A DNA stretch of 64,000 nt, from contig JAUSBK010000001.1 in NCBI GenBank assembly GCA_030652115.1, forward strand, positions 182,254 through 246,253, in the 5' to 3' direction. Shown piece after piece: positions 45,920 through 54,984 of this stretch. Below the pieces are notes generated by a model, which had not been told where the DNA came from, ran no database searches, and saw only the letters and a list, made by a program, of their open reading frames with translations. The DNA is from Coriobacteriia bacterium. Lineage in GTDB: Bacteria; Actinomycetota; Coriobacteriia; Anaerosomatales; Anaerosomataceae. Both the position numbers and the translations under genes were made by a program. Each line of letters opens with the position of its first letter. Within the stretch, counting starts at the first letter, position 1.

Positions 45920-48586
45920 CTACTGCGTCAACGCGAGCACGAAGAGCAGCATGATGGCTGCAAGCACCGCGACGTTCAGCCCGATGTCGCGTGCGTAGCG
46001 CTGGATACGAAAACGCATCGTCACGACCGCGGCCTCGTTGGCGAACCGGCTCTGGCCGGATCGGTCCGCCCGCTCTCGCGTGAGCGCGTCCACGGTGAGA
46101 CGGGTCATCTCCAGGAGCCAGGCGGCCGCCCGCTCCATGCGCGTGAGACCGCTCGTGCTTGCTGCCCGCAGTGCCGCAGCGGTGGGGAGCGCTCCGCGTA
46201 GGGCCGAGGTCGCTTCGGCGGTATGACCGAGCGCTGCCGCGCTCAGCGATGGACGCGGGGCGAGCATGTGATCGAAACGTTCGGCCGACAGGAGCGAGTT
46301 CACCTCGGCGGCGATATCGCGCGAGACGTTCTCACCGCGCATCCGACGCGGAGCGAGAGCAAGCGCGGTCTTCGTGATCGGCTCGCGAGTCGCCGCGAGC
46401 AGTCTGACCGCCTCGTCGAACGCCGCTTGCGCCGACTGGAGCCGGCCCGCGCGCGCGAGGTCGGACAGCACACCCATGCGCTCGTTCATGAGGCGTTGCG
46501 CGATGTAGCCGGCGATGTCGCGGACGGAATCGATGAGCGCCACGTCCGTGGGTGCGACAGCATCGCCAGCGCTCCGGGACTGCTCGAGCGCCGCAAGGAC
46601 CGCGAGCCGCACGCTGTCCTGCCGCTCGCGCTCGAGCACCACGTACGCATGGCCGATGAAGTGCTGGTCGCGTGCCCCGGGTGCGCCCGTGAGCATCGTG
46701 GAGATGATCAGCCTGCGTCGGCGCCCGAGCCGCGTCACGGCCTCCGCGTACTCGAACCGACTGCGTCGGAGAACCGCTGAGGTGCCATGCCGCAGCGCCT
46801 CGTAGCCCCGGTCGACAACACCGCAGAGCGCCACGAGGCCCCGCGCCGCCTGACGGTACCAGTAGTCCACGCCGAACCACTTGGGCGCGTGGAGATGGAA
46901 CAGGCCGAACTTCATCCCGACGAAGAAGAACGTGAAGCCGAGTGCGAAGGCGATCACGACGCTCATGAGGTCCGAAGGCGAGAGGAACATCTCGTTCAGG
47001 AACTCGTCGAGGATGTCAGAGTGCAGGGCCCAGGTGTGCAGCCCGGGCTGGAACACGCCTTTGATGAGCAGCTGCGGGAACCAGCCGAGCGCGATGATCG
47101 CGGTGGCGAGGATGCCCATACCGGTGAGCATCCTCCATGGCGCGTCCTTCACCTCGGGGCCGTACTCCACTTTCGGCTTCCCCAAGAAGACCAGCCCGAT
47201 CAGCTTGATGAAAGAACACGCCGTGCCACCGCACGTCACGACGTAGATTTTCTCGGCGATGCCGAGGGAGGCGAGCTCGTGATACTCCCATGCCTCGACG
47301 ATCGCGTGGTGGATGAGGCACTTACTCACGAACCCGTTGAAGAGCGGCACGCCGGTGATGCCTGCTGCCGCGATGCACATGAACACGAACGTGAGCGGCA
47401 TCTTCTTCCACAGTCCGCCTAAGTGGTACATGTCGAGCGAGTGCGTGCGGAAGTAGACCGCACCCACGCCGAGGAACAGGCATGCCTTGAACAGCGCGTG
47501 GTTGACCACGTGATAGAGGCCGCCCGCCACACCCATCGCGCCGTGCGCGCCGAGATAGCCCGCCGCGCCGATGCCCGCGAGGATGAAGCCCATCTGGCTT
47601 ACCGAGTGATACGCGAGCATGCGCTTGGCGTTGGACTGGCCGAGCGCCAGCAGCACGCCGATGGCCATCGTGGCGATGCCGATCCACAGCACCACCAGCC
47701 CGAGCTGTTCGGAGAACTCCCACGCCACCGACTCCACTTCGGCGCCGAGTTCGGGTCGGAAGAGCGCGGTGACTATCCGGAAGATGCCGTACGCGCCGGC
47801 CTTGATCATCACGCCGGAGAGCAGCGCGCTGGCGGGTGCGGGCGCCACCGGGTGCGCGTCGGGGAGCCACACGTGCACGGGCACCATGCCCGCCTTCACT
47901 CCGAATCCGAGGATCAGCAGCACGGCCGCCGCCCACCGCAGAACCTCGCTCCCACCCTCGGGCAGTGGCTCGAGCGCGCCGCTGCCGCCGAGCGCGAAGG
48001 TGAGGAAGATCCCGCCGATGAGCGCGAACCCGCCGATCACCGTCATCCAGAAGTACTTGCCGGCTGCGGCTTTCGCCTCATCCGTTTCGGTGTGGATCAC
48101 GAGCAGGAACGCCACGAGCCCGAGTGCTTCGAAGAACAGATAGAGCGTGACGAGGTCTCCCGCCAGCACCACGCCGAGGTTCGCCGCGAGCACCACGAGC
48201 ACCGTGGTGTGATACCGGTCGTGCTTCTTCTCATGCTTGAGATAGTCGAGCGAGTGGAACGTGGCAGCGAACCACACGAACGACGTGAACAGCGCGAACA
48301 GCATCGAGAACGCGTCGACTGTGAAGGTGAGCTCGCCGAGGAGCGCGGGCACCACGCTCTGGATGCGGTGGTGCTCGGCGATGAGCGGGATCAGCCCGGC
48401 GGCGCCCAGAAGTGTGAGCGCGGTGACGACCACCATGTAGACGTTGCGCACCCCGGGCCACCGCTTGCCGATCGGATAGACGAGCGCGGCGGCCAGGAGC
48501 GGGCCGAACACGAGCGCCGCAGGCAGTGGGCTCGAGACGATGTGCGCAACCTCGGTGGCGACTTCAGCTGCGTGTCCGGCATCCAT
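45920..48586 (-). CDS. Antiporter-like (NuoL/MrpA-type) subunit with long C-terminal extension
   Basis: An 888-residue protein. The first about 560 residues are a proton-channel subunit with the key Glu in LYLFFEALGLVAFLLVIHTET and the key Lys in GFGVKAGMVPVHVWLPDAHP. A second Lys is in SGVMIKAGAYG. Another helix near residue 585 (MSVVIAFALGFTFFFVGMKF) precedes about 280 extra residues that I do not recognise: Ala-, Arg- and Glu-rich helices, then one last helix (NVAVLAAIMLLFVLAL) at the very end. ATG 48586 is preferred because AGGAG is six bases upstream; ATG 48589 is adjacent. It starts ten bases after the preceding subunit gene in the operon. Confidence 0.88.
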   Translation of the reverse strand: MDAGHAAEVATEVAHIVSSPLPAALVFGPLLAAALVYPIGKRWPGVRNVYMVVVTALTLLGAAGLIPLIAEHHRIQSVVPALLGELTFTVDAFSMLFALFTSFVWFAATFHSLDYLKHEKKHDRYHTTVLVVLAANLGVVLAGDLVTLYLFFEALGLVAFLLVIHTETDEAKAAAGKYFWMTVIGGFALIGGIFLTFALGGSGALEPLPEGGSEVLRWAAAVLLILGFGVKAGMVPVHVWLPDAHPVAPAPASALLSGVMIKAGAYGIFRIVTALFRPELGAEVESVAWEFSEQLGLVVLWIGIATMAIGVLLALGQSNAKRMLAYHSVSQMGFILAGIGAAGYLGAHGAMGVAGGLYHVVNHALFKACLFLGVGAVYFRTHSLDMYHLGGLWKKMPLTFVFMCIAAAGITGVPLFNGFVSKCLIHHAIVEAWEYHELASLGIAEKIYVVTCGGTACSFIKLIGLVFLGKPKVEYGPEVKDAPWRMLTGMGILATAIIALGWFPQLLIKGVFQPGLHTWALHSDILDEFLNEMFLSPSDLMSVVIAFALGFTFFFVGMKFGLFHLHAPKWFGVDYWYRQAARGLVALCGVVDRGYEALRHGTSAVLRRSRFEYAEAVTRLGRRRRLIISTMLTGAPGARDQHFIGHAYVVLERERQDSVRLAVLAALEQSRSAGDAVAPTDVALIDSVRDIAGYIAQRLMNERMGVLSDLARAGRLQSAQAAFDEAVRLLAATREPITKTALALAPRRMRGENVSRDIAAEVNSLLSAERFDHMLAPRPSLSAAALGHTAEATSALRGALPTAAALRAASTSGLTRMERAAAWLLEMTRLTVDALTRERADRSGQSRFANEAAVVTMRFRIQRYARDIGLNVAVLAAIMLLFVLALTQ

Positions 48587-48595
48587 CATGCGCTC

Positions 48596-50095
48596 CTAAT
48601 GGAAGAACGCTTCGGCGGCCATGCGCGCCAAGGCCGCGGGCATCCAGGGCAGCGCGGCCCCGAGTCCCAGGGCCACGGTGAGCAGGGAGGTGATCACGAG
48701 CGGCACGAGCATCGAAGCGGGCGCCTCCCGGCCCTCGGTGGCGATCTTGTCTTCGGCGGTGAGCACCGCTTCACGGAAGTACATCCGGTAGACGATCGGC
48801 AGCAGGTAGATAGCGGCCATGAGGGCGCCGCCGAGGAGCACGATGAGCAGCAGCGGCTTCTCCGACTCGAGCATGCCGAGGCCGAGGTACCACTTGCTCA
48901 CGAAACCGGAGAGCGGCGGCGTGCCGATCATGGCGAGCGTGGCGAGCGTGAAGGCGGCGGCGGTGACGGGCATCCGCTTCGCGGCGCCGTTGAGCTGGCT
49001 CACGCGCCGGACGCCGAGCCGCTTGATGAACAGACCCGCGCACAGGAAGAGCGCCCCCTTCATGAACGCGTGATTGGTGATGTGTACCAGTGCGCCGATG
49101 GTGGACTCGGGTTCGAGCAGCGATAGGCCGAGCACCACGTACGCCATCTGGCTGATCGTGGAGTAGGCGAGTCGGCGCTTGAGGTCGTCCTGGTTCACGG
49201 CGAGCATCGCCGCGAAGATCACGGTGAAGCCGGCGATCCAGGTGAGGTAGTGCATCACGTCGAGTTCGCGCATCAACTCGACGCCGAAGACCTGGAACAC
49301 AACACGCATCATGCCGAAGCTGCCGGCCGCGACCATGACGCCGGAGAGCACCGCCGAGAAAGGAGCAGGTGCGGCCGGATGTGCATCGGGCACCCACCCG
49401 TGCAGCGGCACGAGCGCCGCCTTGACCCCGAAGCCCACCATGAAGCACCAGAAGATGGCGAGCAGTCGGGTCGTTCCCATGTCCGCGGTCAGGATGCCGC
49501 CGGTAGTGAGCGTCTGGTCACCTGCGGCGAAGAAGGTGAGCACGATGGCCAGCAGCACGAGCGTTCCGCCGATGAGGATGTAGATGATGTACTTCGTGCC
49601 CGCGGCCATCGCCTCGGGGGTCTCCTCGTGCACGACGAGGGGGTAGGTCAGGATGCTGAACAGCTCGTAGAAGATGAGGAAGGTGAGCAGGTTGCCGGCG
49701 TAGGCCACGCCCATCGTCCATCCGAGGCACAGCATGAAGAAGGCGTAGTAGCGTGCGGGACGATGTCCGTCGGCCATGTATCCCCAGGAGTAGATGAGGG
49801 CGAGGAGCCACAGTACGGCCACCGTGGCGCCGAACAGCGCTCCCATCGTGCCCACGTGGAAGTACATCCAGATGTCCGGTGTCAGCTGCAGCAGCCAGGT
49901 CTCGTACGTGGCGCCGTGCGCCGTTCCGGCAGCGAGCACCAGTGCGAGCGCGGCTACGGCGGCGCAGATGACAGCGAGCCCGATGTCCCTGGCGCGGGTG
50001 GAGATCCGCTGCAACGGGACGGTGAGAATCGCGCCCAGGATCGGGAGCAAGAACAGCAGCGGCGGGACCAACGAGCGAGTCGCCTCGGCTTCCAC
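48596..50095 (-). CDS. Antiporter-like (NuoM/MrpD-type) subunit
   Basis: A 499-residue membrane protein with about 14 helices of the proton_antipo_M type. The essential Glu is in FLIFYELFSILTYPLVVHEETPEA, and the central Lys is in GFGVKAALVPLHGWVPDAHP. The helix that usually carries a second Lys reads SGVMVAAGSFG, so that residue is replaced here. Q-D-D-L-K-R-R-L-A-Y-S-T-I-S-Q matches the family strongly. The start is GTG 50095, after GGGGTGG; a longer frame to the right overlaps the preceding gene and is rejected. It is the third of four tandem MrpD/NuoLMN-like paralogues. Confidence 0.92.
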   Translation of the reverse strand: MEAEATRSLVPPLLFLLPILGAILTVPLQRISTRARDIGLAVICAAVAALALVLAAGTAHGATYETWLLQLTPDIWMYFHVGTMGALFGATVAVLWLLALIYSWGYMADGHRPARYYAFFMLCLGWTMGVAYAGNLLTFLIFYELFSILTYPLVVHEETPEAMAAGTKYIIYILIGGTLVLLAIVLTFFAAGDQTLTTGGILTADMGTTRLLAIFWCFMVGFGVKAALVPLHGWVPDAHPAAPAPFSAVLSGVMVAAGSFGMMRVVFQVFGVELMRELDVMHYLTWIAGFTVIFAAMLAVNQDDLKRRLAYSTISQMAYVVLGLSLLEPESTIGALVHITNHAFMKGALFLCAGLFIKRLGVRRVSQLNGAAKRMPVTAAAFTLATLAMIGTPPLSGFVSKWYLGLGMLESEKPLLLIVLLGGALMAAIYLLPIVYRMYFREAVLTAEDKIATEGREAPASMLVPLVITSLLTVALGLGAALPWMPAALARMAAEAFFH

Positions 50096-50106
50096 ATTAA
50101 CCACCC

Positions 50107-51582
50107 CTACATTCCGAAGACGAACTTGACGGCGGCCTGCGCGAGCGACAGCGGCATACCGGGAACCGATGCTGTGCTGCCGAGGAGGATCACGTATGCG
50201 GCGCATGCGAGCGTTGGAAGCAGCAGCGTCCAGTGCGCCTCGCGAGTCTCGACCTGGCCCCCCGCCGGTGCCTTGAAGAACGCGGTGTAAACGACCGGCA
50301 GCCAGTACGCCGCATTGAGAAGCGAGCTGCTCAGCATCACGATGACGTACCACCACGCGTCTGCCTCGAGCGCGCCGAGCGATAGGTACCACTTGGTGAC
50401 GAACCCCGCGAACAGCGGCACGCCGATGAAGCTGAGGGCGGCGACCGTAAAGGCGCCCATCGTGTACGGCATCCGATAGCCGATGCCGGCAAGCTCGTGG
50501 ACGGTGGTCTTGCCCGTTGTTCGTTGGATGGCGCCTGCCACGAAGAACATCGTGATCTTGGAGAACGCCTGGTTCGCGATGTGGACGATCGCCGCCGTGG
50601 CGGCCAGGGGCGTGAGCAGCGCTGCGCCCAGCACGATGTACGAGAGCTGGCTCACCGTCGAGAACGCGAGCCGCCGCTTGAGATTGTCCTGGAAGATCGC
50701 GATCACCGAGGCGGCGAGGATCGTGAAGGCCGCCAGCGCGGCGAGCCAGTTGCACACGCCGAGCTCTCTGAGCAGCGCCACCCCGAACACGTTGTAGATG
50801 ACGCGCAGAACGCCGAACGCACCGACCTTCACGACGGCGACTGCGTGCAGCAGCGCGCTCACGGGCGTTGGCGCAACCATCGCGCTCGGCAGCCAGCCGT
50901 GAAGCGGCATGATCGCGGCCTTCACCCCGAAGCCCGCGATAAGGCACACGAAGAGCGCGGTAAGAGTGGTGCGCCCGGCTTCGATCGACAGGATGCCGGG
51001 CTGTGACAGCGTCATCGTGCCGGCAAGCTGGTAGGTCCAGATCGAGCCGAGCAGCACGAATGCGCCACCGGTGAGGGTGTAGGCGAGGTACTTGCGCCCC
51101 GCGCGCATCGCCTCCGGCGTCTCCTCGTGGATGACCAGCGGGTACGTGCAGATGGTCAGACTCTCGTAGAACAGGAACATGGTGAGCAGGTTCTCGGCGA
51201 ACGCGACGCCCACCGTGGTGGACACGCACAGTGCGAAGAAGCCGAAGAACCGTCGTCGGTTCGGCTCGCGTTCCATGTACCCGATGGCATAGATGGTCGT
51301 GAACAGCCACAGCGTGGAGGACACGACCGAGAAGAACATGCCGAGCGCGTCGGCGCGGAAGGCGAGTCCCACACCCGGCGTGAACTGGACGAGATCGAAC
51401 GTGTAGACGACGCCCTTCAGGGCACCGGGCAGCATCGACATGACGATGCCGAGTTTGAGGACTGCCGCCGAAAGGCTGAAGAACCGGCGCCAGAACGTGT
51501 GATCTGCGGAGGCGAAGACGAGTGCGGCGCAGATGAGCGACACTGCTGGCGCGAGTGCGGCCCGTGCATCAACGACTTCCAC
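50107..51582 (-). CDS. Antiporter-like (NuoM/MrpD-type) subunit
   Basis: A 491-residue paralogue of the neighbouring subunits. The conserved Glu is in MFLFYESLTICTYPLVIHEET and the central Lys in GFGVKAAIMPLHGWLPSAM. The second Lys (AVAVVKVGAFG) and QDNLKRRLAFSTVSQLSYI are also present, so it keeps the full set of proton-path residues. Its GTG start directly follows the stop of the MrpD-like gene, with GGGGGTGG as ribosome binding site. It is closer in pattern to the next subunit (both share PLVxHEETPEAM) than to MrpD, suggesting duplication within the operon. Confidence 0.93.
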   Translation of the reverse strand: MEVVDARAALAPAVSLICAALVFASADHTFWRRFFSLSAAVLKLGIVMSMLPGALKGVVYTFDLVQFTPGVGLAFRADALGMFFSVVSSTLWLFTTIYAIGYMEREPNRRRFFGFFALCVSTTVGVAFAENLLTMFLFYESLTICTYPLVIHEETPEAMRAGRKYLAYTLTGGAFVLLGSIWTYQLAGTMTLSQPGILSIEAGRTTLTALFVCLIAGFGVKAAIMPLHGWLPSAMVAPTPVSALLHAVAVVKVGAFGVLRVIYNVFGVALLRELGVCNWLAALAAFTILAASVIAIFQDNLKRRLAFSTVSQLSYIVLGAALLTPLAATAAIVHIANQAFSKITMFFVAGAIQRTTGKTTVHELAGIGYRMPYTMGAFTVAALSFIGVPLFAGFVTKWYLSLGALEADAWWYVIVMLSSSLLNAAYWLPVVYTAFFKAPAGGQVETREAHWTLLLPTLACAAYVILLGSTASVPGMPLSLAQAAVKFVFGM

Positions 51583-53073
51583 CTAGCCACCCCCAACCGT
51601 CGCGAGGAGGCGGTTGACCGCGGGCTCGATGAAGCTCAGCGGCACGCGCCCGAGCACGCCCATGACCAGGCAGAGCGTCGCGAGGATGAGCGTCGGCACA
51701 AGCATGGTCGCCGGCGCCTCTTTGACTTCGAGGATCGCGGGATCCTTCGGCTGTTGGAAGTAGAACGCGTTCACCATTCGGATGTAGTAGATGAAGATGA
51801 ACAGCGCCCCGAAGACGAGCGCGAACGCGAAGAACGGATGCCCTGCCTGCATGGCGCCAAGGGCGATATACCACTTGCAGAGGAAGCCTGCCGTGGGAGG
51901 CATGCCGACGATCGAGATTGCCCCGATGGAGATGGCGGCCACGGTGAAGGGCATCGAACGGCCGACCCCGGCGAGATCGGTCAGCGTGCGCTTCCCGGTC
52001 CGGTAGATGAGCGCGCCCGCGCCGAAGAAGAGCGTGGCTTTGATGAGCGCATGGTTGAAGACGTGCACGCTCGCGCCGATCAGACCGTAGGTCGAGGCCA
52101 AGCCGAGCCCCATCACGATGTAGCCGATGTTCGAGATAGTGGAGTACGCGAGCATCATCTTGATGTCGTCCTGGAACACCGCGAAGAATGCGCCCATCAC
52201 GATAGAGATCGCGCCGAGCCACATGAGCACGAGGTTGAGGCCGCTCATGTCGATCGCTCCGGAGCCATAGGCGATCTGATAGACGCGCAGCATGCCGATG
52301 ATGCCGACCTTCACCACGAGGCCCGAGAGAACCGCGGAGATGGGGCTCGGAGCGATAGCGTGGGCATCCGGCAGCCAGATGTGCAGCGGGAAGAGCGCCG
52401 CCTTGACCATGAAGCCGAGCGTGAGCACCGCGAACGCGACCGCGAGCGGTGCCGACGGGGCGCCTTCGAGGCGCGTGGCGATGTCCGCCATGTTGAGGCT
52501 GCCGGTGAGCGCGTACAGCAGGCCGATTCCGAAGAGCACCATGAGCGAGGAGACCGCGCCCATCACGAGGTACTTGAACGCAGCCATCTCCGCGATGCGC
52601 TCGCCGCTCACCGCAACCAGTGCGTAGCCGGAGAGGGACAGAATCTCCATGAACACGAAGAGGTTGAACAGATCCCCCGTGACCGTGAAGCCCATCATCG
52701 CGACGAGGTTGAGCAACAGAAGCGTGTAGTAGTAGGGGATCCTCGGCTCCGCGATGGCGTGGGCCACGTAGTCCTTCGAGTAGACGATTGCCAGAAGGCC
52801 GAGCAGACAGATGATGGCGATCGCAGCGCTGAACTCATCGAAGTGGAGCTCGATCCCGTACGGCGCAACCCATCCCCCGACGACATAGGAGAAGGGTCCC
52901 TCTTGCGACACGCGGGCGATGAGCATCGTTGCGATCACGCTTGCGACCGACATCACGCCAAGCGCCCACCAGAAGGCGCGGTTGCCGTTTCCTCGTGCGA
53001 CCGCAGGCGTGAGCACGGCCGAGGTCATCGGAATCGCGATGAGCAGTGCCAGGAGTGGTGGCCAGGTGATCAT
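51583..53073 (-). CDS. mrpD: MrpD/MnhD-like antiporter subunit
   Basis: A 496-residue subunit typical of Na+/H+ antiporter MrpD or hydrogenase MbhH. The essential Glu is in LFVFMEILSLSGYALVAVSG, the central Lys in GFMVKAALFPLHIWLPDAHA and the second Lys in SGLVVKVGIIGMLRV. QDDIKMMLAYSTISNIGYI is diagnostic. Its ATG overlaps the mrpC stop by one base; GTG 53076 is an alternative, with GGGAG upstream. Its position after MrpE, F, G, MbhD, B and C reproduces the order of the Mbh antiporter half. The subunit should move protons in exchange for sodium. Confidence 0.93.
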   Translation of the reverse strand: MITWPPLLALLIAIPMTSAVLTPAVARGNGNRAFWWALGVMSVASVIATMLIARVSQEGPFSYVVGGWVAPYGIELHFDEFSAAIAIICLLGLLAIVYSKDYVAHAIAEPRIPYYYTLLLLNLVAMMGFTVTGDLFNLFVFMEILSLSGYALVAVSGERIAEMAAFKYLVMGAVSSLMVLFGIGLLYALTGSLNMADIATRLEGAPSAPLAVAFAVLTLGFMVKAALFPLHIWLPDAHAIAPSPISAVLSGLVVKVGIIGMLRVYQIAYGSGAIDMSGLNLVLMWLGAISIVMGAFFAVFQDDIKMMLAYSTISNIGYIVMGLGLASTYGLIGASVHVFNHALIKATLFFGAGALIYRTGKRTLTDLAGVGRSMPFTVAAISIGAISIVGMPPTAGFLCKWYIALGAMQAGHPFFAFALVFGALFIFIYYIRMVNAFYFQQPKDPAILEVKEAPATMLVPTLILATLCLVMGVLGRVPLSFIEPAVNRLLATVGGG

Positions 53074-53429
53074 CACTCGATCTCCCTGAGTTCATCGGCT
53101 TCGATCGTCCCGGTCTGCTTCCAGATCCGAATGATGAGGCTCAGTGCCAGCGCGGTCGTGCTCACCGCAACGACGATGCCGGTCAGGATCAGCGCCTGCG
53201 GGAGGGGATTGATGAACGGCGGCTCGGCACCGGCGCCCATGATCGGCGCATCCCCGCCGTCCACCACGCCAAGCGCGACGATGAAGGCGAAGACGGAGGT
53301 CTCCATGATGTTGAGGCCCATGAACTTCTTGATGAGGTTGCTCTTGGTGATGACCGTGTACAAGCCGATGCAGAAGAGCACCACAGAGGCCACGTAGTCG
53401 AGGTTCTGCCACAGTCCCTGAAGCATCAT
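53073..53429 (-). CDS. mrpC: MrpC/MnhC-like subunit
   Basis: A 118-residue protein related to NuoK and MrpC, with three hydrophobic helices. Features are a VASVVLFCIGLYTVITKSNL first helix, KKFMGLNIMETSVFAFIVAL (the Gly-x-Asn-x-x-Glu pattern of NuoK/MrpC) and DPLPQALILTGIVVAVSTTA-like PLPQALILTGIVV third helix. ATG 53429 overlaps the stop of the MrpB-like gene by four bases. A second ATG follows at once and is equally possible. It belongs to the core of the ion pump. Confidence 0.94.
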   Translation of the reverse strand: MMLQGLWQNLDYVASVVLFCIGLYTVITKSNLIKKFMGLNIMETSVFAFIVALGVVDGGDAPIMGAGAEPPFINPLPQALILTGIVVAVSTTALALSLIIRIWKQTGTIEADELREIE

Positions 53430-54142
53430 TCGGTCCTCATCGCTCGGAAGATGCGGATGAGCACGCACGCACCGCCAACGCCGATACCGATCTCGATGAT
53501 CGTGAGCATGAGCACGCCGATCCATCGCTGCGCTTCGTCCCGGGGGAAGTAGAGATACTCGCCCCAGTACAGCAGCCCGGCCATCCCCACGAGGAAGAAG
53601 GCGATGGGGGCCGCCGCCTGCAACAGATGCTCCGGCTTGCGCGGCAAGAGTGCGTCCGCATCCTCCCGGCTCAAGACCAGCGAGAGCGCGATGACGAGCG
53701 CACCGAGGATGGTGCCGCCCTGGAAGCCACCGCCGGGCGTGACGTGACCGTTGAGGATGACGTAGATGGCGAACATCGCGATGAAGGGCGCCAGCACCCG
53801 GACGATGAATCGCACGACCACGCTCACCGGGAGCTCTGGTGTCGGCGCCACCCTGGGCGCGCGATCCGGCTTGGCGAGCATCAGCACGGCGAGCACAGCC
53901 GCCATGGACGTGAAGATGACCGTGACCTCGCCCTCGGTGTCGAAGCCGCGGTAGTTGAGGATGACGGCGGTCACGATGTTCTCGGCGCCGCCCTCCTCGG
54001 CTCCGTGCTCCAGGTAGTAGGGCGAGACGTGCGTATTCGGCGGTGTGTCAGGCGAGCCGTGTGGCGGCAGCTGGGACATGGCGAGCAGCAGCGGCACGGC
54101 CACCGCGATGAGGAGTGCGACGACGAGGGCTCGACGTATCAT
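53426..54142 (-). CDS. mrpB: MbhE-MrpB fusion subunit
   Basis: A 238-residue membrane protein that combines two subunits. The first about 95 residues resemble MbhE (or the end of MrpA): one N-terminal helix, the motif NIVTAVILNYRGFDTEGEVT and a second helix. The rest is an MrpB/MnhB domain with VILNGHVTPGGGFQGGTILGA, AAPIAFFLVGMAGLLYWGE and a last helix ending IRIFRAMRTE. In Mbh operons these are two genes (MbhE, MbhF). ATG 54142 overlaps the stop of the MbhD-like gene by four bases. Confidence 0.9.
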   Translation of the reverse strand: MIRRALVVALLIAVAVPLLLAMSQLPPHGSPDTPPNTHVSPYYLEHGAEEGGAENIVTAVILNYRGFDTEGEVTVIFTSMAAVLAVLMLAKPDRAPRVAPTPELPVSVVVRFIVRVLAPFIAMFAIYVILNGHVTPGGGFQGGTILGALVIALSLVLSREDADALLPRKPEHLLQAAAPIAFFLVGMAGLLYWGEYLYFPRDEAQRWIGVLMLTIIEIGIGVGGACVLIRIFRAMRTE

Positions 54143-54381
54143 CGCTCGCGCCCCGTGGTCCGACTGATCGCGATCAGGAAGAGCACCGTGGTGATGCCCG
54201 CCCCCACAGCAGCCTCGGTCATCGCCACGTCGGGAGCACCCCGGTGCAGCCACAACAGGCACATGGTCAGGCTGTATGTGGAGAAGACCACGGTGGCCGC
54301 GAGCAGGTCCTTGAGCCGCACCACCGCGACCGAGCAGGCGATCAGCAGCAGGATCAGCGTGATGTCGAAGATGGTGCTCAC
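54139..54381 (-). CDS. MbhD-like subunit (DUF4040, MrpA C-terminal homologue)
   Basis: An 80-residue protein with two to three hydrophobic helices. The motif WLHRGAPDVAMTEAAVGAGI is the hallmark of MbhD and of the C-terminal part of MrpA. As in archaeal Mbh, this part is a separate gene rather than part of a large MrpA. GTG 54381 overlaps the mrpG stop by four bases. It is too small to act alone and must be a structural part of the ion pump. Confidence 0.9.
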   Translation of the reverse strand: MSTIFDITLILLLIACSVAVVRLKDLLAATVVFSTYSLTMCLLWLHRGAPDVAMTEAAVGAGITTVLFLIAISRTTGRER

Positions 54382-54704
54382 GAATCATCACCAGGCTTCA
54401 GCCAGGGCTGGAGTCCGGTGCGGTAAGCCGCGCGCGCCAACGCATGCGCGGCGGTGGGACTCGAGAGCATGACGAGCCCGGCGAGCAGCACCAGCTTCGG
54501 CATGTCCGGCTCGAAGCCGCGGAGAAGGGCGAGCGCCAACAGAATCGAGCCCGCGCCGACGGTGTCGCACTTTGTGGCGGCGTGGGTGCGTGCATAGAAG
54601 TCCGGGAAGCGGAGCATGCCGAGCGTGCCGACGATGAAGAAGAAGGCGCCGAAGCAGCACAGCACGATGGCGAGCGCGTCACGTGCTGAAGTGAGCCACC
54701 CCAT
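54378..54704 (-). CDS. mrpG: MrpG/MnhG-like subunit
   Basis: A 108-residue membrane protein with three helices. FFFIVGTLGMLRFPDFYARTHAATKCDT is the family signature, followed by SILLALALLRG and LVMLSSPTAAHALARAAYRTG. ATG 54704 overlaps the mrpF stop; GTG 54707 is a possible alternative. MrpE, F and G occur in this order both in Mrp antiporters and as MbhA, B and C in hydrogenases. Confidence 0.94.
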   Translation of the reverse strand: MGWLTSARDALAIVLCCFGAFFFIVGTLGMLRFPDFYARTHAATKCDTVGAGSILLALALLRGFEPDMPKLVLLAGLVMLSSPTAAHALARAAYRTGLQPWLKPGDDS

Positions 54705-54976
54705 CACCAGTCACCCTTGAGGTGTCCGGTCTCCAGGAATCGGCCCGCCGCGATGGTGACGACGAAGTTGAGCAGCCCGTAGACGATCGCCACGTCGACG
54801 AACAGGCTCCGCTCGAACACGAACGCGAGGAGACACAGAACGACCATGGTCTTGGTGCCCACCACGTTGATCGCAAGGATGCGGTCGGCGACCGTCGGGC
54901 CGAGATAGCCGCGCAGGAGGCAGAGGAACGCGTTCACAAGCAGCACGATCGCTATGGCCCAGAGGAACGTCGTCAC
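54704..54976 (-). CDS. mrpF: MrpF/MnhF-like subunit
   Basis: A 90-residue protein with three hydrophobic helices. CLLRGYLGPTVADRILAINV and the ending DVAIVYGLLNFVVTIAAGRF identify MrpF/MbhB. The start is GTG 54976, with TAGGAG upstream, eight bases after the mrpE stop. Longer frames upstream overlap mrpE and are rejected. Confidence 0.94.
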   Translation of the reverse strand: MTTFLWAIAIVLLVNAFLCLLRGYLGPTVADRILAINVVGTKTMVVLCLLAFVFERSLFVDVAIVYGLLNFVVTIAAGRFLETGHLKGDW

Positions 54977-54984
54977 GTCGTCTC

